Position numbers and translations under genes: made by a program. From Physcia stellaris (Eukaryota; Ascomycota; Lecanoromycetes; Caliciales; Physciaceae): a DNA stretch of 64,000 bases. The notes under the pieces were generated by a model. It saw only the letters and a program-made list of their open reading frames with translations, did no database searches and was not told the origin of the DNA. The DNA lies in NCBI GenBank assembly GCA_018902385.1, contig JABSSW010000046.1, positions 168,758-232,757 on the forward strand. The letters are read 5' to 3'. Numbering within the stretch: the first letter of the stretch is position 1; each line of letters opens with the position of its first letter. Of this stretch, positions 56,758-64,000 are shown one piece after another.

Positions 56758-59198
56758 CTACGTCGCGCCCCCCAACCCCGCAGTCAGCGCCAAATACCAC
56801 GTCAAGCTCGCCCCGCCATCAAGATACTGCGGATCGAACCCGGGCGCACTAAAAAACGCCCACGCAGTCTTTGGATCAATAAGCGCAAGGTTACTATACA
56901 ACACCCCCTCCACCCCCCCGTAACATTCGCCCTGCCACCACTGAAATACGTGTCCCACTCCTGCTGCACAAACACCTTATCTCTCGTATACCCCGAGGAA
57001 GGATTGATCGGCAGCATATGAATGCCCTGAACATACTCAACATTCCCCCCGAAATACGTCGTGTGATCGACTTTATTCTCGAACAGGATGCCCGTCACCT
57101 TGTTCTTGACAAAGTTGGCGGGGTGTACTGTATTATCGTCTTCCAACAGGAAGTAGTTGTCGAAAGCGCGTTTCTGCACCGCCAGCATGAGGTTGCCGCG
57201 CGCTTCCATGGCCGCGTCGCCGGTGACGTGGCCCCACATCTTGAGCGCGTAGGACATGAGCGCGTCCTCGGAGCTGGACTCTTCGTCTTTGCCGTCGGCG
57301 GAGTCGAAGAGGCCCTTGGCCCAGGAGTGGCCGTGGTACCAGTCGAAGGCGCGGGACTGCGGGAAGTAAGGGTCCAGAGCAGAAGGGTTGGCGGCGTCGC
57401 GGACGAGGCTGTCGATCCACGCTTTGTTGGTGCCGGCGGTGAGCCAGGAAGGGTCGAGGTAGCCGATGATGGAGGCCGCGTGGATGAAGTACGCGTAGTG
57501 GAAGTGGTGGTCGTTGTAATAAGTGTTGCCGAAGTCGGCGCCGCTGTCGCCGGTCACGTATGACGCTGTGGAGACTATGCCGCCCCAGAATGACTCGTAG
57601 ACGAGCGGGTACTGCTGCGTGTTGCTCGTAAAGCGAGCGATTGCGGCTTCGAGCTTCGCGAGCCCGGCGCCTGCGACTGTGATGTCGCCCGCAAGGTCGT
57701 GGACTGCGTAGATCGCCGTGGCGAATTTGCTGAGCGCTTTGCCGCTGTAGTACATGCTGTTGAGGTTCGTCTGCGCGTCGATGTCTTGCGCCAAGTCGCT
57801 CTTGCCGGCGGCGAGGATGGCGGCTTTGGCGGAGGCGGAGAGGGATGCGGTGGAACCTGTTACGGGGTCCCAGGGCGCGAAACCTATTGACGTTGGGAGG
57901 TCGGACTCGGTGAGGGTCCATGCGTCGCCGATCACGGCTGTCGCTATGCCTTTCGTAGTGCTTTGTAAGTTGATGGCAGTTATTGTGGCGGAGGATGTCA
58001 CGAGGGATTGGATGTGGTGTGGGAGGGCGAACATGAGTAAGCCCGCTGTATTCCCGGCACGTGTCCAAGTCAACGAGTAAGTGCCGGTCTCGCCAGCTAC
58101 CGATCCAGATAGCGTTGCACTCGTTGCGTAGGCTCCAGCGCAGGTATCGTATGTAGCTTCAATACTTGCTGCCGCTCCTGGGTTCTTGGCAATCTGGATT
58201 GTGCCTGAAAAGCGGCCCGGTGCTACAAGGCTGGAGGTAGAGACAGCCGTCAGACTTAGGCCAGTGCCGTTGTTGGATCTAGCATAAAGCAGCCAAGTGT
58301 TCCCATCCTGCAGAAGCATACGATACTTAGTCACGCCTGCTGCTGGGGAAGCGACGGGCGTGATGGTTTGGAAAAAGACATTGCTCTGTATATAGGGGGT
58401 GACGTCGTTATATATACCAGTGAAGAAGCCCATACCTTGTACTAAAGGAAATGTGATTGCAGGGGCTGCACCAGCCACAGTGAGTAGATTAGCATTTGCT
58501 GAGAAAGCGGTCAACGAGTCGGTTGTCAGTTGCGTAGTCGAGCTTAATTCAGTCGCCGACATGATGATAGACTGAATACCGAGAGGGTTTGTGTAGTATT
58601 GGACTGGATTCGCCGAGGCGTCAGGCCCAAAGGCCCGCTGCTTCGCATCGATGTGAGAAACACTCATGCCCCACGAACCGGCTGCTCCGGTGCCCTTAGC
58701 CCATTGCAAAGAGTAGGGTTGAGTCCACACTGCATTTGTCTGTGCACCAAGAAAGAAATTTGCATAGAATTTGTTGGTGCCAATCTTGCCGGCTTGAGCC
58801 GTGATGCCTTTCTTGGGTACTGGATGATCCGTCCGTGACCCAATGACGCTCGGTGGTGCGCCTGTACTGATAGGATTCGCAAAAATTGCGGAGACAGTTG
58901 GATTTGCAACTGCTTGAACTACCAGTGCTATTTTGGAGGTACTGCTGACTTCGATCGAAGATGTGACCGATACGGAGGACGTTGGAAACGGCTGAGTACT
59001 TGGGTTTCCGGAGGTTTCCAACGATGTCACCACTGAGCCACTTGTGGGTGATATGCTGGGTGCAGGCAAAGACTGGGTTCCTTCACTGAGAACTGCATTG
59101 GGGCTTGATGCTGGTGGCGCGACTGTGGTGGACGAAATTGGGATTGTCGCAGCAAAGCACAGTGAGGTTGAGAGAAAAAGGGAGGCAATGAATAACAT
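56758..59198 (-). CDS. GH81 endo-1,3-beta-glucanase, secreted, with one-base frameshift
   Basis: ATG at 59198 opens a signal peptide (MLFIASLFLSTSLCFA), then a Ser/Thr/Pro-rich linker to about residue 95. GH81 signatures follow: KFYANFFLGAQ, PYSLQWAKGTGAAGSWGMSV, YNDHHFHYAYFIHAASI with the putative catalytic Asp, and HSWAKGLFDSADGKDEESSSE with the conserved acidic pair. The enzyme hydrolyses beta-1,3-glucan in cell walls, acting in daughter-cell separation, autolysis or nutrition. The frame is intact until a run of seven C on the plus strand at 56913-56919. There, one missing base sends the reading to a stop at 56802. The other frame continues the family C-terminus (VLYSNLALIDPKTAWAFFS) to 56758. 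An error in the homopolymer or a recent mutation are both possible. Expected length is about 813 residues. Confidence 0.85.
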
Positions 59199-61195
59199 GT
59201 TCAAAGAGCAGTCAGAAAAGCAGTCGGCGGTCAAGCACTTGGCTGGTAAAAGAAATAGTATGATTGAACTTGCAATTCCCTAGTAAGTGGAGACAACATT
59301 CTTGGAGATTTGAACATGGAATGAAGATGGATCAGGACAACGAAGAGAATATATACACTATTCAAAAGGAAGACCGTGAGAGAGAAAATGATGAGAACGC
59401 AGCGGGTAACAGATGACTAGAGCACGAGACGTAGAGAGAAGAGGAGACAGCGCATTGTACAGTACATTGATGACGGCGGCATACCCCATGCAATTGCATG
59501 GAGCCATGGGCTTCAACGGACCCGACCACTTCCCGTAGGTTCATAGTCAGATCACCGGGCGGACGTGCCATGGGTCACAAGGAAAAGACAGCTTGAGTGC
59601 AAAAGAGCGAGCTGGAAAGTGAAGGAGGGTGTAGCATGTTCGGCCTTCCAATCCCAAGTGGAGAATGCCAGGCCTCAATCGCGTGTGAGATTACCCTAAC
59701 CCTTAGCGCCTCTCGCTTGCGCTAGCGTTCCCGCGACGCCAAAAAAGCCACCACCCCTTTCCAATATCACATGCAACTCTCCGATGGATGAATTCATCAG
59801 GTCCCGTCTCACTGCTTCGACCCTCGGCCGAGATGGAATGTGTGCGAGATCAAGCAGCTTCTATTATTGCCGTCTTTCGTCTCGTCCGATGTCAATAAAG
59901 CAACCCTCTTTTCTCATCTGAACCGCCGAGTCGACTGGACTTTCTACACCATGTGTGTAAGTCTAAGCATCGCATGTCAGATGAGGGGCATCAGATGGTT
60001 CCAAAGGAAAGGATGAACCTGGATCGCAAAGGGAGAAATCGGTTGCCGGTTGACAATTGTCAATGGATGTGGTCGGCCGAGCCCAGGGATGACTGAGGTA
60101 CAAGAGTCCCGCTAAGTTAAGGCTCATGACATTCCCCTTCATCTTAGGCACCTCTGACGCAACCGTTGCTCTGTCACCCACTGGATACCAAAGACTTCTT
60201 CTCCCATCCGTCCGGACATGGATCGTTCACTCCATCTCTTGATGCGGTGTGCTGCCTGTTAGCTCAACAGAGTGAACCGCGTGCACGATTTCAACCGGTT
60301 AGACACCGTTGTGCAACTCCACAGGAGGGGTCAAGGTATGGCCCCTAATCTCCGAAACCTGTATCCTGACCTTTTCACGATGAGGCACTTCAGTACATGG
60401 CTTGCTATCAATCACGCATGGTTACTAGCAACAGCAGAAAAAGGGACGTCACGTGAGTGTACCGGCTTGGCAGAGATTGTTCTAGATCGCTTGAGTAGCG
60501 CACCACACCCAAAGTCAAATTCAACATCATCTACCCAATCCTCCCTGCTTCATTGTATCTCCTGAGATTTCAATTGGTGGTGATTCTAGCCTCTCATCAA
60601 CCTTTGTAATGACTATTGCACTGTACCGTATAAGTTACTTCCTGCAGTCCTACTTCAATCCAGTCTTCACGACCCCATAGCAGCCCGTGGGTTGCAGACG
60701 GCATGCTCCGGTCGAGGAAAGAGCCACGACCATGGCATTAGCAGACAATACTTTCAATCACGTTGAAAAGCTCTCCGAGCCTAGGACGAAAGAGGCCAAT
60801 GACCATCTCGAGGTGCTAAGAATCGGGTCACTAATAATCGATTCATTGGGGTAATTCATCATAATATCATACAAGACGTGAGGATCGAGGGTGAATTGCT
60901 AATCGCTGTGTTGCCCTGAATACTCTGCGATTCTTGAGCGATCATATCATCACTGACTGCTCAGTAGTCGTCAACAGCCTGTCGGCTCCCCCTGAGATTC
61001 ATCGAATGCCAGCACTATCTCATCGCTCCTTTTGGTCTATTGATATTTGTGGTATGGATTGCGTCCAACATTGGGATCTACCTGGAGACCATCCGCCCAG
61101 GCCCAAATGTCGACATGGCTGCTTGAGCTCGAGGTTGAGCTGTAGCCTGGTTGAGTTTATCGATTTCAATTTCGGGGTCAGGCTGTTGGATTTCT
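59199..61195. other. Intergenic, one dispersed repeat copy
   Basis: About 2 kb without a supported ORF. It holds the repeat copy at 60442-60528. Around 59690-59760 the sequence has GC-richer, gene-free character. The plus-strand frames near 60934-61248 show no motif. Confidence 0.4.
60442..60528 (+). repeat. Dispersed repeat copy, related to 52385-52470
   Basis: Same orientation and order of blocks as the copy at 52385 (AGATTGTTCTAGATCGCTTG as the longest shared block). Similarity fades on both sides. Confidence 0.7.
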
Positions 61196-63105
61196 CTAGC
61201 CGTTTTTGGCCTTCTTTTCAGGTTGTCCGATGTTTCCGACATCTGTAATTCGAGGCCGAGCCCAGTCTGGTACAGGCCAATAGGTTAACAGATCCTTGAC
61301 GCTAGGTCTTTGGTTTGGATCGAAGCTCAACATCAGTCTGAGCAATTCGCTGACCTGCCTATGAAGAGGGGAAGTTAATTCGAATGTTGTGAGCTGACTA
61401 TTTGCCTCCAGGATCCATTCCCTCGTCTGTGGATGGTCCCGTTGATAATGTGCCCAGGTATGCAAGTTCGGGAAAAGAACAAGCAAGAAGGCGAACGCAC
61501 AAGACCAAACATCGGACCCATAAGTGTAGGGAGTCTTGCCATCGAGCTCCGGAGCCTGAGCGTAAAGTGGCGCACCACCAGTGAGGGTGTCTTTAGACTG
61601 CTTTTCCGCTTTCCCAAAGTCGCATAGCTTACCAGCTAGCCCAGGCATGACCACCATATTGTCATGCGTAACATCACGATGCACATAGCTAGAGTGGTGC
61701 ATGGCAGCAAGCCCTTGCAAAACACCCCAGAATATGACGACTTGGACACGTAAGCACCATTGGGAAACGCCGATGTGTCTAAAGCTGGATATGGCCAGAG
61801 GAAAGATCATATAAATTGTGTCTGGGCGAGCACACTGGGTAAAGGCTTTTCGAGTGTCTTCATGTTGACCTGGCCCAAAAGAGTGTCCATGATGACATGA
61901 TACGTATGACGCTTGAATAAGACCTGTCTCTCCCTTACAGGCTATCAGCACCTTCCCAAGGGAGGTTCAGTGAAGACTTACCGTGAATTTCAAAGCTACC
62001 TCGACTTCGTTAATGATCTCAGCTTGAGTAGCTGCATCTTTGATAAGGCAGGATTTCACGGCCACAGCATTTCCGGTATTGATATCTACACCTAGACTGA
62101 GGACGCCAAATCCTCCGGATTTTAGGTCTTTATAAATCTAAAATCATTTAAAAAGTCAGTCTTCCAGTAATTCCAGTTTACAAGCTGCCAAGATATGAGA
62201 AATAACGATTGATGTGCGAGTAGCAGCTACCACCGCAAATTACTACACGGGATGGAGAGAGTTAAAAGTACGTACCTTAACTGAACCAACTCGCCTGATA
62301 GGCGCCTGTAGGGGCAAGATAGGAATCCGAGGATCGGATGACGGAAGTCCTTGTGTGGCCAAGAAAGTCCGGCGCGCTTTTCCCCAGAGCTCAAGTTGGG
62401 CCAGTGCCATCCCGGACAGGGTAAATGTACACTCAATTTGTCCAATGAAGAAGTGGTTGACCCCGCATAGAGCATGCTTTTGGTTGACTCCAAGCGTTTT
62501 CCGTACACCGTTCTCTAGGCAGATTACTGGGTGATCATTGCTAACGCCGACTAACATAGGCCATGCAGTCTGAGGATGAAGTTGAATGACAGCATGTATA
62601 GCGAGGACACCTCGAGGGTGCTTGGTCGGATATATAATCAAGAGATCGACCCCCCGACTGGGACCGGCCGTCCTTAGACCTTTACTGATTGTAATGCCAA
62701 AGCGAGGACCTTGCGCTGCCTGAAAAAGACCGTCTAGGGATAATTCATACACTCCTTCCCATGTAACTCCGGGAGAGCAATCCGAAGGATCAGGCTCATA
62801 TTCGCTATCATAACCATCAAACACAGGTAGGTGGCCGTTCTTCTCTGTAAAGCGAAGAGTTAGTCATATCCGTGAATCATCATCCTCAGCGGGAGATTTA
62901 GTAGAATCCGCAATGGAGACACACCAACACGGTTCACGCGTAAGTATTGTCGGTTATGGAATGACAACTTATCATAGTTCTCGCCTAGATGTTGCATTGC
63001 ATTACGGCCGTGCTCGTTGACAAGCCGCACTCTCGCAAAAACCCCGGACTCCCGTCCAGGAATGCTAAGTGACTGAGTAGCTGTAGGAACGATAGAGGTC
63101 GCCAT
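61196..63105 (-). CDS. K4: FHA-like domain plus kinase, four exons
   Basis: Exons 63105-62925, 62844-62276, 62137-61982 and 61933-61196 keep phase and encode 547 residues. The N-terminus has NYDKLSFHNRQYLRVNRV and SEYEPDPSD as in K3. The FHA-like region includes ITISKGLRTAGPSRGVDLLI. An extra intron lies just before the kinase glycine loop (IYKDLKSGGFGVLSLG). AVAVK, helix-C NEVEVALKFT with the conserved intron, HRDVTHDN, CDFGKA and APELDG follow, so all catalytic residues are present. Unlike the other three it almost lacks a C-terminal tail, ending with a short basic EKKAKNG. Divergent partner: P4. Confidence 0.85.
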
Positions 63106-63640
63106 GAGGATTGAATCGCTATATCCCGGTTGTTTGTTCTCGATAAATTCGATTCAATTGATTCTTCAACAATGCAGAAAGGCGCCCTTCAGAAGTTTGG
63201 AAGGAAAGACAGAGGTTTGAAATGCTTTGATGATAAATATATATTCTTCAAGAGTTCCTAGGCCCGACGCCATGGCAACCTGTGAGAAGGAGAGCTTGAC
63301 ACAGTATTAGCATATCGGGGTTGAACACTTGCCCTTGCAAAATAACACCTGAATCATATGACATTTGACTTGTAGAAAACGGTGGGGTATGGTGATCACA
63401 CATGAAAGATGACACAGATCGAAGCGCCAAGAGATGAAGTTTAGACGCTCAATCTTAATCATAGAATCATATATATCAGACCACGCCCGCACTTCGCTCA
63501 AAGCTCAAAGCATGCATGCAAGCTGTCCCTCTATTCTAAAGAGCTTCGATCCAGCAAGACCAAGAACAAGGCTACTGACTACACTATCTATCTGTACCGA
63601 CCATTCCACTCCATTGACCCTATTATCGTGCACAGCAAAC
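63106..63640. promoter_or_regulatory. Divergent intergenic region between K4 and P4
   Basis: At 535 bases it is the shortest of the four divergent regions. ATAAATATATATTC near 63232-63245 is a candidate TATA-type element. No ORF with a motif lies inside. Confidence 0.5.
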
Positions 63641-64000
63641 ATGGTTATCGAGGGGAACCGAATCGCCCAGCTCCTAGTCGAGAATTTCTTAGAACATGCT
63701 GTCGCAGAAAGTTCGGGTAGAATGCATGAGACAGCTACCGAGCACGATCCATGTGTGGAGCTCTCGAAGCAGGCCGTGGATGAAACCCGGGATAGAGAGC
63801 ATGAGTCGGTGACTTCGACTTGTTCATACAATAAGGACGAAGGATACCCACGAGGCACTTACGTCAATGCATTAGCGCCAACTGACCTCCAGTACCCTTC
63901 CTGGTACATCGATGGCCCCGAGTCATTGGGATTAGATCCTGAGCAACGATGTCCTGCCGAGGCAAAGAACCCCTCAAAACCCGGTTTTCGTGAAGACTTG
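63641..64000 (+). CDS. P4: N-terminal part of a disordered partner protein, cut by window end
   Basis: ATG at 63641 opens a frame (MVIEGNRIAQLLVENFLEHA) that stays open for 120 codons to the last base of the window. It is hydrophilic and rich in Glu, Asp and Ser. The stretch TDLQYPSWYIDGPESLGLDPEQ sits where P1-P3 carry their Y-x-TPDGL box and is loosely similar to it. Assignment to the P family rests mainly on position: divergent from K4 exactly as P1-P3 are from K1-K3. The frame is the only long one on this strand here, and the competing minus-strand ORF at 63858-63505 has no motif. Confidence 0.6.
   Translation, partial: MVIEGNRIAQLLVENFLEHAVAESSGRMHETATEHDPCVELSKQAVDETRDREHESVTSTCSYNKDEGYPRGTYVNALAPTDLQYPSWYIDGPESLGLDPEQRCPAEAKNPSKPGFREDL

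Noticed and set aside
57018-58068. Long antisense and alternate-frame ORFs (up to 311 codons) inside the GH81 gene
   Set aside because: They are Arg/Val-rich shadows of a GC-rich coding region. The minus-strand GH81 frame has clear family motifs.
1515-63105. Kinases as Spok-type meiotic drivers
   Set aside because: Spok proteins combine a kinase-like domain with a nuclease domain. No nuclease motif is seen here, and an FHA-like region precedes the kinase instead.
63505-63858. Minus-strand 117-codon ORF at the window end
   Set aside because: It overlaps the open plus-strand P4 frame, has no motif and would break the divergent-pair pattern.
1-64000. tRNA, rRNA, CRISPR or bacterial-type operon features
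   Set aside because: No cloverleaf with A and B boxes, no rDNA and no spaced identical repeats were found, and genes are split by spliceosomal introns.

Overview
The window is eukaryotic and comes from a filamentous ascomycete (Pezizomycotina). Genes are split by short GT-AG introns of about 50-100 bases. The families present are typical of these fungi: HET-domain proteins, a Clr5-domain protein, a DUF3632-type protein, an aspzincin-type secreted metalloprotease, a GH81 endo-beta-1,3-glucanase and an ergot-alkaloid-type NAD(P)-binding reductase. A Leotiomycete is my best guess for the class, but nothing in the window proves it. There is no rDNA, no recognisable tRNA and no intact transposase or reverse transcriptase.

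The dominant structure is a gene pair repeated four times. On the minus strand is a kinase with an N-terminal FHA-like domain: K1 at 1515-3828, K2 at 31613-33844, K3 at 45885-47980 and K4 at 61196-63105. Each is divergently paired, across 0.5-1 kb, with a plus-strand gene for a long, low-complexity, probably nuclear protein: P1 at 4776-6851, P2 at 34721-35995, P3 at 48747-50555, and P4 from 63641 to beyond the window end. The four kinases can be reassembled exon by exon with consistent reading phase. They share an intron directly after the helix-C NE motif. They fall into two subtypes, K1/K2 and K3/K4. P1-P3 share short motifs (a PDGL/PTGL box near the N-terminus, a KRR-type basic cluster, an EVRRR-like box), so both members of the pair look homologous between loci. 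I do not recognise this two-gene unit as a named system.

Regions between the pairs. 7-11 kb: a small ORF, a cluster of eight CATAAAGCTTTTG-like elements each next to a CCAAT-type box, and a Clr5-domain gene that appears frameshifted. 14.6-21.4 kb: Kelch protein, a three-exon gene of unknown function, secreted metalloprotease, DUF3632-type protein. 22.3-24.6 kb: decayed HET gene with a ZZ zinc finger. 25.7-31.2 kb: small secreted Cys-rich protein, metallo-beta-lactamase-fold hydrolase, a hypothetical protein and a four-helix membrane protein. 38.6-44 kb: small hypothetical gene, reductase, a second HET pseudogene and a frameshifted aminoglycoside-phosphotransferase-family pseudogene. 44.8 kb: a tiny Cys-rich protein. 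50.9-52.5 kb: repeat-rich, AT-rich stretch. 54-59.2 kb: secreted carbohydrate-binding-like protein and GH81 glucanase, the latter with a one-base homopolymer frameshift.

Taken together this is an accessory, fast-evolving region: duplicated kinase/partner pairs interspersed with decayed self-recognition (HET) genes, secreted proteins and diverged repeats. Exon limits were placed by reading splice consensus and checking phase by hand; no transcript data were available.
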